Source: a bacterium (GTDB lineage Bacteria > Cyanobacteriota > Vampirovibrionia > Gastranaerophilales > Gastranaerophilaceae). From it: a stretch of DNA of 12,601 nt. The position numbers were made by a program, and so were the translations under genes. The stretch lies in NCBI GenBank assembly GCA_004558955.1, contig SFZC01000102.1, positions 1 to 12,601 of the forward strand. Direction: 5' to 3'. Positions 6,660 through 12,601 of this stretch are shown in pieces. Within the stretch, counting starts at the first letter, position 1, and every line of letters begins with the position of its first letter. A model generated the notes under the pieces. That model did not search any database, was not told where the DNA came from, and saw nothing but the letters and a program-made list of their open reading frames with translations.

Positions 6660-6750
6660 GTCATGCAGTGCCGTGTTCAAACAGATTCTGAATAGGCTAA
6701 AAATCACTTTTCGCAAACTCAAAGGATTTTTTAAGCCTTTCAGAATGACG
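6660..6750. repeat. Long imperfect palindrome, REP-like, between convergent genes
   Basis: ATTCTGAA (6685-6692) and TTCAGAAT (6739-6746) start a stem that continues inward with AGGCT/AGCCT and AAAAA-TC/GA-TTTTT through small bulges. About 20 pairs close a 19-nt loop. The element is flanked by GTCAT (6660-6664) and ATGAC (6745-6749). It resembles the dispersed intergenic palindromes with GTCAT...ATGAC ends found in many genomes. It may act as a two-way transcription barrier between the M48 gene and pheA. Multicopy status cannot be seen from one window. Confidence 0.5.
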
Positions 6751-6802
6751 ACTTTCTTGTCCCAGATATTTCAGTATTTTTTTACAAATTTTTTGGTAAC
6801 TT

Positions 6803-7654
6803 TTACACTGATTGATAAGACCCTAAAAATCTGAAAAACAAAGTTTTTGGTTTAATTTCTTTAATTATTGAAATCATTTTTCCTTTGCTAATATGTCCGT
6901 CAAAGGTTACGATAAAAATATATTCTCCGTTTTCATAGTGGGACGGACGGGAAGAAATATAAGATAAGTTTATATTATTTTCTAAAAATATTTTCAAAAT
7001 TTCAAGCAAAGCTCCGGGTGTATGGTTTACTCTAAACGCAATCATAGTGGTGTCGTTTTCTGTTGCTGAAGTTTCAAAATCTCCGATAATTACATATTTT
7101 GTTTTGTTATTTTTATCATCATAAATATTTTCTTTTAAGATGTTTAACATGCAAGAATCTGCGATTTTTCGGTTGCCGATAGATGCGTAAGTAAGATTGT
7201 AATTCCTCAATTCGCATGCTGATTCAAGCATTGAAGGTGCTTCTATTATGTTCAAATTCATCGGTAATTCGTTTTTGATAAATTCGTTGCATTTTCCGAT
7301 TAGACGAGGGGTTGCGATTAGCCCCGTAATACTGTAAAACTCCGTGTTTTTCGATAATAAGCAGTATTCAATCGGTAATGTCATTTCATAAATTATTTTA
7401 ATGTTCGGGTTTTGCGAATCTATAAGGCTGTCCAAAGATTCTCTTACCGTACCGTCAAGAGTGTTTTCGACAGGCAAAATCCCTACCGTGTTCGGATTTT
7501 TTTCTACATATTTTACAATTTCTTTGATTGTTTTTAGCGGAGTTGAAAAGCAATTAATATTATTTCTTGCACAAAATTCATCTTTTGCCATTTCGGAAAA
7601 CGAATACTGAGGTTCTAAATATGCAATATTTCTTATTGATTCAAAATCAGGCAT
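6803..7654 (-). CDS. pheA: Prephenate dehydratase with ACT domain, diverged motifs
   Basis: It converts prephenate to phenylpyruvate in phenylalanine synthesis. The 283 residues fit the monofunctional enzyme. The N-terminal YLEPQYSFSEMA (12-23) corresponds to the usual YLGPEGTFSEQA, and GILPVENTLDGTV (58-70) to GVVPIENSxEGxV. The catalytic TRF motif reads TKY (185-187), keeping the threonine but changing the other two. The ACT domain (about 203-280) has PGALLEIL (213-220) where GALV is usual, and SSRP (234-237) where the Phe-binding ESRP is usual. No chorismate mutase domain is present. The start has GGAG 8 nt upstream and an extended -10 promoter, and the gene diverges from the phosphohexomutase gene with 59 bp between. 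Enzyme identity is likely; activity and Phe feedback inhibition may be altered. Confidence 0.88.
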   Translation of the reverse strand: MPDFESIRNIAYLEPQYSFSEMAKDEFCARNNINCFSTPLKTIKEIVKYVEKNPNTVGILPVENTLDGTVRESLDSLIDSQNPNIKIIYEMTLPIEYCLLSKNTEFYSITGLIATPRLIGKCNEFIKNELPMNLNIIEAPSMLESACELRNYNLTYASIGNRKIADSCMLNILKENIYDDKNNKTKYVIIGDFETSATENDTTMIAFRVNHTPGALLEILKIFLENNINLSYISSRPSHYENGEYIFIVTFDGHISKGKMISIIKEIKPKTLFFRFLGSYQSV

Positions 7655-7683
7655 TTGCTAAACTCCATACTTTCAATTACAAT
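7655..7683 (+). promoter_or_regulatory. Promoter of the phosphohexomutase gene
   Basis: TTGCTA (7655-7660), a 17-nt spacer and TACAAT (7678-7683, 5 of 6) predict a start near 7690 and a leader of about 24 nt. The -35 begins on the base next to the pheA start codon, and the -10 overlaps the pheA -10 on the other strand. Confidence 0.55.
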
Positions 7684-7690
7684 TATATCA
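7682..7690 (-). promoter_or_regulatory. Extended -10 promoter of pheA
   Basis: The minus strand reads TGATATAAT, a perfect extended -10 (TGnTATAAT), with no good -35. The start is expected near 7675. It shares two bases with the opposing -10 at 7678-7683, so the two promoters cannot both be open at once. Confidence 0.55.
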
Positions 7691-7713
7691 GAAATAAAAG
7701 AAGAAGGGTATAA

Positions 7714-9087
7714 ATGACTAAAATTAAATTTGGAACAGACGGTTGGCGTGCTGTAGTGGGAAAAGATTTTAACGCTGAAAATGTTGAGATTGTAGCTAAG
7801 GCTATCGGAAAATATGTTTTTGATAATTACGGAATTTATAAAACAATAATTATCGGTTACGACCCGAGAAATATGGCTAAAGAATTTTCTATGCAGTGTG
7901 CGGAAATCCTTTCAAAAAGCGGATTTAAGGTTTTGTATAGTGACAAAGTTATACCAACTCCTGTTTTGGCATTCAATGCAAAACATTTGGATGCCTGTGC
8001 GATAATGTTCACGGCTTCACACAATCCGCCAGAGTATTTGGGAATGAAATTTATTCCTGATTATGCTGGACCTGCGACAAGTGAAATTACCGATGAAGTT
8101 GTTTCAAATATTGGTCAGGATTTTAAAACAAGTGTAAAAGGTAAGTTGATTTATACCGATTTTTCAAACAATTATTTCAAACATATAAGAACTTTGATTG
8201 ATTTTCAAAGGATTAAAGATTTCTTACCGAGAATAATTTTTGACGGGTTGTATGCCGCAAGTATCGGATATTTTGACAAACTTTTGTCTGATAGAGGAAT
8301 TGAATATGACAGTATTCACATGTACCATGACCCGAATTTTGGTGGGGGCATGCCTGAACCGAAACCGCAATATTTGGGCGAATTGATTGAGTATGTAAAA
8401 TCACACAAAGGTTATGTAGGATTTGCCAATGACGGGGATTCCGACAGATTTGGTGTGATAAATGAAAATGGTGAATATGTTACACCGAATGAAATTATTG
8501 CAATTTTGTTGATGCACTTGAAAAAACACAAAAAATATTCAGGTTGCTTGGTTAAGACGGTCGGAGCAAGTTTGATGCTTGATATTGTGGCGAAAAAACT
8601 TGAGGTTGAAGTTGTGGAAACACCGGTAGGGTTTAAACATGTCGGCGAAGCAATGAGAAAATTCAATCCGATTATTGCTGGTGAAGAATCAGGTGGCTTG
8701 AGTATTCAAGGTCATATTCCGGAAAAAGACGGAATTTTGGCGAATTTACTTGTGCTTGAGGCGATGGCTTATGAGAACAAAACTTTGGTACAACTTCAAA
8801 ACGAATTACATCGCATTGTCGGGAAAACATTTATTAATACAAGGGTTGATAAAAAATTGAACAATGTTGAAGAAATCAAACCTGTACTAGAAGAATATTC
8901 TCAAAAAGAAGAAGTTGCAGGGCTGAAGGTTGCAAAAAAAGATTTTAAAGACGGAGTTAAGTTGTATTTTGAGGATAATTCTTCGTGGATACTAGTCAGA
9001 CCGTCAGGCACGGAACCTTTGCTAAGAATTTATATTGAAAGCGACACCGCCGAAAAAATAGAAAAATTCAAAAATGCAGTAGTGTAA
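7714..9087 (+). CDS. Phosphoglucomutase/phosphomannomutase family phosphohexomutase
   Basis: This enzyme of the alpha-D-phosphohexomutase superfamily moves phosphate between C6 and C1 of a hexose. All four signature loops are present: active-site serine in TASHNP (100-105, S102), metal loop DGDSDR (240-245), sugar loop GEESGG (323-328) and phosphate loop RPSGTEP (429-435). The N-terminal FGTDGWRAVVG (6-16) is the usual opening. The sugar loop GEESGG and length of 457 fit the phosphoglucomutase/phosphomannomutase group better than GlmM, but substrate cannot be fixed from sequence, so no symbol is given. The start has AGAAGGG (7702-7708) 5 nt upstream. It is probably monocistronic, with its own promoter and a terminator 22 nt after the stop, and would feed glycogen or envelope sugar synthesis. 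Confidence 0.92.
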   Translation: MTKIKFGTDGWRAVVGKDFNAENVEIVAKAIGKYVFDNYGIYKTIIIGYDPRNMAKEFSMQCAEILSKSGFKVLYSDKVIPTPVLAFNAKHLDACAIMFTASHNPPEYLGMKFIPDYAGPATSEITDEVVSNIGQDFKTSVKGKLIYTDFSNNYFKHIRTLIDFQRIKDFLPRIIFDGLYAASIGYFDKLLSDRGIEYDSIHMYHDPNFGGGMPEPKPQYLGELIEYVKSHKGYVGFANDGDSDRFGVINENGEYVTPNEIIAILLMHLKKHKKYSGCLVKTVGASLMLDIVAKKLEVEVVETPVGFKHVGEAMRKFNPIIAGEESGGLSIQGHIPEKDGILANLLVLEAMAYENKTLVQLQNELHRIVGKTFINTRVDKKLNNVEEIKPVLEEYSQKEEVAGLKVAKKDFKDGVKLYFEDNSSWILVRPSGTEPLLRIYIESDTAEKIEKFKNAVV

Positions 9088-9109
9088 GGTTTGTTTGTAT
9101 AAATTTTCT

Positions 9110-9135
9110 AGTTTTTCGAAATAGCGAAAAGTTTT
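9110..9135 (+). terminator. Intrinsic terminator of the phosphohexomutase gene
   Basis: AGTTTTTCG (9110-9118) pairs with CGAAAAGTT (9125-9133) through nine pairs, two of them G-T, around the loop AAATAG. A short T run to 9135 follows. It sits 22 nt after the stop codon. Confidence 0.6.
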
Positions 9136-9140
9136 GATAT

Positions 9141-9241
9141 GTTATGTGCTCCCTGAGGTGCTCGATTAACCCATTGAGCAAAGCGAATTATATTAATCAG
9201 TAAGGCAACTGTTGCTCAATTCCAAAAACCGGTAACATAAC
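9141..9241 (+). ncRNA. 101-nt candidate structured RNA with two alternative folds
   Basis: GTTATGT (9141-9147) and ACATAAC (9235-9241) form a perfect closing helix. Inside, TGCTCGA (9159-9165) pairs with TTGAGCA (9174-9180) around the loop TTAACCCA. The same TTGAGCAA (9174-9181) is also perfectly complementary to TTGCTCAA (9212-9219), so the two helices exclude each other. GATTAA (9164-9169) can pair with TTAATC (9193-9198), a possible pseudoknot. CAGT (9198-9201) with ACTG (9208-9211) forms a small hairpin. It is more GC-rich than its surroundings. The arrangement looks switch-like, but it lies upstream of the promoter of the next gene rather than in that gene's leader, so it would act as a separate RNA or as readthrough from the upstream gene. 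No known family was recognised. Confidence 0.4.
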
Positions 9242-9254
9242 TTCATAAAAATGC

Positions 9255-9272
9255 AAATGTAACAAAATGTAA
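9255..9272 (+). promoter_or_regulatory. Direct repeat AAATGTAA one helical turn apart, candidate activator site
   Basis: AAATGTAA occurs at 9255-9262 and 9265-9272, a 10-bp period that puts both copies on the same face of the helix. The second copy ends 7 bp before the -35 of the EF-hand gene promoter, the usual place for an activator contacting RNA polymerase. Confidence 0.35.
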
Positions 9273-9279
9273 AGTTAGG

Positions 9280-9308
9280 TTTAAAATGACGGAATCGCTT
9301 GATATAAT
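9280..9308 (+). promoter_or_regulatory. Strong promoter of the EF-hand/LysM gene
   Basis: TTTAAA (9280-9285), a 17-nt spacer and perfect TATAAT (9303-9308) preceded by TGA (9300-9302) make a full extended -10. The expected start is about 9315, giving a leader of about 107 nt that begins with the pentanucleotide repeat. Confidence 0.65.
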
Positions 9309-9315
9309 TGCTTTA

Positions 9316-9340
9316 TGATATGATATGATATGATGTGATG
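9316..9340 (+). repeat. Pentanucleotide tandem repeat at the transcription start
   Basis: Three copies of TGATA (9316-9330) are followed by two of TGATG (9331-9340). The repeat starts at the predicted transcription start. Each junction also spells TATGAT (9314, 9319, 9324 and 9329), a 5-of-6 match to a -10 box, so the copy number changes the set of -10-like hexamers as well as leader length. Confidence 0.7.
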
Positions 9341-9356
9341 TGTGAATTGTGTTAAA

Positions 9357-9417
9357 GTCGGACAAAAATTGTTCCGACACTCACTAAGTAAGTTAAAAAA
9401 CAGAAAGTGAGTTAAGG
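9357..9417 (+). promoter_or_regulatory. Two leader hairpins abutting the ribosome binding site of the EF-hand gene
   Basis: GTCGGA (9357-9362) pairs with TCCGAC (9373-9378), extended by CAA/TTG across a bulge. Immediately after, ACTCACT (9379-9385) pairs perfectly with AGTGAGT (9406-9412) around a 20-nt loop. The second stem ends at the base overlapping TAAGG (9413-9417), the ribosome binding site, which is only 4 nt from the ATG. Stacked hairpins here could stabilise the mRNA or control ribosome access. Confidence 0.45.
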
Positions 9418-9421
9418 CACA

Positions 9422-12400
9422 ATGGCAGATTTGAATGTAAGCAATGTAGGAAAAAATCAAGTTCACTTAAGCTCTTTAAAAGCAGGTCTAAAGGAAGAAG
9501 ACTTAAAAACCGACAAAGAAAAGTCAATCTTCAAATCAATAGATAAAGATTGCAATGGCGTGCTTGATGCTGACGAATTGAAACAATTTGCAGCATCAAT
9601 GGACAAATCAAATGATGACATTGCAACTAAAAAAGAAGCAAAGGCTTACATCAAAGAAAACGACTTAAAAGGCGTTAAGAAAAAAGATGTATTAAAATTC
9701 TTAAAAAACAATAATATTAATACGGATGACGTCAAAAATACACAAGTAATTGAACAAGATGGTCAAAAACTTGTGCAAGTTGAATATAATGACGGCAGAA
9801 AAGAAACAATCAAACCTGATAAATCAACAGATGTTACCCAAACCGATGCAAATGGTAATACCGTAACTGAAAGCAGAGATAAAGATAAGAATTTAACTCA
9901 AAAAACTACAGTTGCTACAAACGGAGATAAAACAACCGTTGAATATGAAACAACAGTTGACGCAAACAGCAAGCCTGTTCCTAAAAAAGAAACAAGTGTA
10001 ACCGACAACGGAAACAAAACTACCGAAACAAATTACGTTGCTGGTAAAAAAGTTGACACCACAGAAACCGTAAAATCTGAAGGTTCAAAAACCGTTACTC
10101 AATATGATAAAAATGAAGCACCTTTTACCGCAACAAAAACTCAAGGTTTGAACGAAAGCCAATATATATATGTTAACGGCGACCCGAGAGAAACTTCAAG
10201 AGTTGAAAACAAAGGTAGAGATGACCAAAGAACAACAAAATTCACTTATGATGATGAAAACGGCACAGTAACAAGTGTTGCGACAGAAGCAAGCGTAAGC
10301 GGTCAAAAAACAACAACTACCGTTAAAAAAGACGGAGAAAAACTTTCTGAAACCATTGTAGATGGTAATAAAACCACAACAACAACTAAAAATGCCAAAG
10401 GTGACGGATTCACACAAGTTATCCAAGACGGCGACAAATCAACAACTACAAATCAATTAAATAATGAAGGACACAGATTGACTTCAACAAAAGTTGTTGA
10501 CGGCAAAGAATATACTTTGAATTATGACGGACAGGGCAATACAACCGGAATTATCGTTCAAAACGGTGAATCACCTGCAAGTATTGCTAAAAAATTTGGT
10601 TGTACTGAGGCTCAATTAAAAGAAGCAAACCAAGATGTTTTGGGTGGCAAAAAATATTTTGATGTTGGTTCAGAAATCAAAGTTCCGAGAGAATTGGAAG
10701 CTGATGACAAGGCTTTGCAAGGCAGAAAATCGTCACAAGAGGCTAAGGCAGAATTTGCAAGAGATGAACAAATCAGAGCACAAAAAAGAGCCGAAGCAAA
10801 AGCAAGAAAGGCGGAAGCAGCAGCAAGAGATAAAGCACTTAGACAAGATTTGGGCTTGATAAACTATAAGGGTGCAGGCACAAAAGTTCAAGGTGATTTT
10901 TATAAAAACGGCAAGAAAAGCCGTACCCAAACCTTTACCAAAATCGGTAATGCAACACATGGCAGAACGATTTGTCAGGATAAATCAGGCAAAATCTATG
11001 TAGTTGCACATAATGGCGTTGTTTTGAAAGAAACTTGGGTAAATGTCAGTGCACATAGAGATGTTCAAGTTGTCGGAAACCGTAGAGTTGCTGTAGAAAA
11101 AGGTGCAAGAGACGGACACGGCAGAAAAACTGTTTATGACGGTGACGGTAATACACATGTAATGTCACACGATAATAAGATTTTGAAAAAAGAATACGTT
11201 GCAAGATCAGATAAGTCAGATGCAATCAGAAAAGACAGTAAGACAGCACAACAGGCAACAGTTGAGATGTTGGATTCACAACTTGCAGCCGCAAAAGAGA
11301 ATTTTAATGAACAAATGAAACAAGACGGTTGGGCTGGTGATTTTGCTGACGGAGTTTCTAAGATTTGGAATAATGACTTGTTTGGCGGAGGTACAGGTAA
11401 TACTGCAGATCAAGTAAGACAAGATTTTAAAACTTACCAAAATAATATTAACCAATTAAAAGCAGCAGCAAAACAAGGTGACGGAGCATTCAAGGCTAAA
11501 TTTAAACAACTTTACGGAATTGACTATAACCCAAAAGCTATTGCTGCTTACAACATGAACCCAACCGAAGCAAATTATAGAAAAGCCTTCGGTACAAAGA
11601 ATAATATTGGAGAACGAGTTGCAAAATATAACGCTTCTCAACAATTAGGTTCAACAGTTGTTAAAACAGGTGTTGAAGTTGCGGTTGCCGGTAGTGCTAT
11701 AGCAGCGGCCGATGCACTTGAGGTTGTAACATTTGGTGCATCTACTCCTGTATCAATGGCAATAACAAGTGCGGCAACATTTGCTTCCGATGTTGTTGTT
11801 GAAGGTTCTGACAGATTAAATATTACAGGTGAATATAGAGATGCTGACGGCAATATTGTAAAAACTGACGGTGCATTTAAAGAAGGTACTGATGCCGGTG
11901 CTATTCTTGAAGATGCAGGTAAAGATGCTTTGATTGCGGGTGCAACTTTTGGTCTTGGAAAATTTGCTAATTCTGCATACAAAGTTGGAAAAGCCGCGTA
12001 TGCAACAAGTAAAGTTGCAAGTAAAGCAGCAACAGTTGGTGAAAAAGCCGTAGCAACCGTAGCCAAAGCAGAAACAGGTGTTTCAAAAGTTGCAACAACT
12101 GCAACAAAAGCTGAAACAGGTGTTGCAAGAGCTACCACAACCGCAACACATGCTGAAACAGGTGTTGCAAGAACTACCACAGCCGCAACACATGCCGAAA
12201 CAGGCGTAGCAAGAACTACTACAGCCGCAACACATGCCGAAACAGGCGTAGCAAGAACTACCACAGCCGCAACACATGCTGAAACAGGCGTAGCAAGGGT
12301 AGTACCGGAATTGCGATTCTACGGCAAATTCGGCATCTATGCACATCAAAAAGTGCCATTAGGATTCGGCAAATTAAACTGGGCATTTCAAGCCAATGCA

Positions 12401-12601
12401 GTAGTAGGAACGGTACCATTTCCGCTATTGATAATGGCACGAAGTAGCAGAGGGTCGTATTACAACAACACCGACTTTATGCTATTACACCAGATGGAGC
12501 TGATGAGCGACTTATATGTAGCAGCCACAATACGCTATCAGACAAGAGGATATATTTTCGGTTACATACCATACGTCAATAAACTCGGTGTTGTTGTAAT
12601 A
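9422..12601 (+). CDS. Giant EF-hand/LysM repeat protein, open at the window end; last part probably chimeric
   Basis: The frame is open for 1060 codons without a stop. There is no Sec signal peptide. A canonical EF-hand loop DKDCNGVLDADE (residues 41-52, all Ca2+ ligands present) is followed by Thr-rich beta-strand repeats of the form 'GxKTTTxx' (about 115-375). Next come a LysM domain (about 376-423, VQNGESPASIAKKFG start), a Lys/Arg/Ala/Glu-rich helix likely to form coiled coil (424-478), further beta-rich sequence, an Ala/Gly/Val-rich hydrophobic region (about 743-800) and a 14-residue tandem repeat (882-959). LysM suggests binding to peptidoglycan or chitin-like glycans; export route is unknown. 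The protein is probably a surface or secreted repeat protein of this lineage. Residues 960-1060 belong to another family (see 12299-12601), so the true C-terminus is not known. Function is not recognised. Confidence 0.8.
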   Translation, partial: MADLNVSNVGKNQVHLSSLKAGLKEEDLKTDKEKSIFKSIDKDCNGVLDADELKQFAASMDKSNDDIATKKEAKAYIKENDLKGVKKKDVLKFLKNNNINTDDVKNTQVIEQDGQKLVQVEYNDGRKETIKPDKSTDVTQTDANGNTVTESRDKDKNLTQKTTVATNGDKTTVEYETTVDANSKPVPKKETSVTDNGNKTTETNYVAGKKVDTTETVKSEGSKTVTQYDKNEAPFTATKTQGLNESQYIYVNGDPRETSRVENKGRDDQRTTKFTYDDENGTVTSVATEASVSGQKTTTTVKKDGEKLSETIVDGNKTTTTTKNAKGDGFTQVIQDGDKSTTTNQLNNEGHRLTSTKVVDGKEYTLNYDGQGNTTGIIVQNGESPASIAKKFGCTEAQLKEANQDVLGGKKYFDVGSEIKVPRELEADDKALQGRKSSQEAKAEFARDEQIRAQKRAEAKARKAEAAARDKALRQDLGLINYKGAGTKVQGDFYKNGKKSRTQTFTKIGNATHGRTICQDKSGKIYVVAHNGVVLKETWVNVSAHRDVQVVGNRRVAVEKGARDGHGRKTVYDGDGNTHVMSHDNKILKKEYVARSDKSDAIRKDSKTAQQATVEMLDSQLAAAKENFNEQMKQDGWAGDFADGVSKIWNNDLFGGGTGNTADQVRQDFKTYQNNINQLKAAAKQGDGAFKAKFKQLYGIDYNPKAIAAYNMNPTEANYRKAFGTKNNIGERVAKYNASQQLGSTVVKTGVEVAVAGSAIAAADALEVVTFGASTPVSMAITSAATFASDVVVEGSDRLNITGEYRDADGNIVKTDGAFKEGTDAGAILEDAGKDALIAGATFGLGKFANSAYKVGKAAYATSKVASKAATVGEKAVATVAKAETGVSKVATTATKAETGVARATTTATHAETGVARTTTAATHAETGVARTTTAATHAETGVARTTTAATHAETGVARVVPELRFYGKFGIYAHQKVPLGFGKLNWAFQANAVVGTVPFPLLIMARSSRGSYYNNTDFMLLHQMELMSDLYVAATIRYQTRGYIFGYIPYVNKLGVVVI
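12065..12298 (+). repeat. 42-bp tandem repeat coding for a 14-residue unit
   Basis: Five full units (12065, 12107, 12149, 12191 and 12233) and a partial sixth (12275-12298) encode [K/H]AETGVARTTTAAT. The last two full units differ by one base, while the first two differ in protein sequence, so the array is expanding at its 3' end. Fourteen residues equal two heptads, compatible with a continuing helix. The array ends exactly where the sequence changes character. Confidence 0.85.
12299..12601 (+). other. In-frame C-terminal fragment of a Bacteroidota DUF5686-type outer-membrane protein
   Basis: Residues 960-1060 of the open frame read like the C-terminal beta-barrel part of DUF5686 proteins of Bacteroidales: a YGKFGIYAHQKVP stretch, GTVPFPLLIMARSSRGSYYN, FMLLHQMELMSDLYV and a final RGYIFGYIPYVNKLG. 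That match is from memory of the family, not a search. Codon choice changes at the same point: CTA, CTC, CTG, CGA and CGC appear and TAC rises, whereas the upstream part uses TTG/CTT/TTA and nearly only AGA. DUF5686 proteins are large outer-membrane proteins with an N-terminal carboxypeptidase-regulatory-like domain, which is missing here. The last few residues (GVVVI) depart from the family's usual KLxWRE-like ending, so even the tail may be disturbed. A joined contig is the simplest explanation. Confidence 0.7.

Noticed and set aside
9281..9466. 61-codon minus-strand frame across the EF-hand gene leader
   Set aside because: It lies over the promoter, repeat and leader hairpins of the plus-strand gene and has no ribosome binding site.
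11638..12264. 208-codon minus-strand frame rich in Ala, Val and Pro
   Set aside because: It is the antisense of the repeat-coding segment. Its regular composition comes from the repeat and it has no own start signals.

Overview
Organism. The window is AT-rich, uses AGA for most arginines, and carries Gram-negative-type housekeeping genes plus a very large EF-hand/LysM protein without a Sec signal. This looks like a gut Gastranaerophilales-type bacterium (the non-photosynthetic 'Melainabacteria'/Vampirovibrionia sister lineage of Cyanobacteria). That placement is inferred from the style of the proteins and is not proven here. The last ~300 bases look like a different organism (Bacteroidota).

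Layout. 1-480 (-): 5' part of a helix-turn-helix regulator, probably WYL-type, running off the left edge. 481-1069: long gene-free stretch with the regulator's promoter and palindrome, a candidate structured RNA of about 300 nt, and a strong terminator whose loop carries the -35 of the next promoter. 1070-2200 (+): anmK (anhydro-muramic acid recycling). 2374-4173 (+): thrS, lacking the N-terminal TGS domain. 4320-5654 (+): miaB, overlapping by 14 nt a secreted M48 metalloprotease (5641-6495, TTG start). 6496-6802: convergent gap with a compact multi-helix RNA-like element and a REP-like long palindrome. 6803-7654 (-): prephenate dehydratase (pheA) with diverged active-site and regulatory motifs. 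7714-9087 (+): phosphoglucomutase/phosphomannomutase; it and pheA diverge from overlapping promoters. 9088-9421: terminator, a 101-nt element with two alternative folds and a possible pseudoknot, then an elaborate promoter/leader. 9422-12601 (+): one open frame without a stop, encoding an EF-hand, Thr-rich beta repeats, LysM, a charged helix, an Ala/Gly-rich segment and a 14-residue tandem repeat. It then switches abruptly at about 12298 to the C-terminal part of a Bacteroidota DUF5686 outer-membrane protein.

How the genes fit. The housekeeping genes (cell-wall recycling, tRNA charging and modification, Phe synthesis, hexose-phosphate isomerisation, envelope proteolysis) are mostly separate transcription units with recognisable promoters and terminators. 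Only miaB-M48 is clearly translationally coupled. The points most worth a second look are three candidate structured RNAs in the gaps, the probably leaderless anmK with terminator and promoter overlapping, the repeat-bearing leader of the giant EF-hand/LysM gene, and the likely chimeric junction at about 12298. Everything after that junction should be treated with suspicion. No tRNA, rRNA, CRISPR array or transposase was seen.
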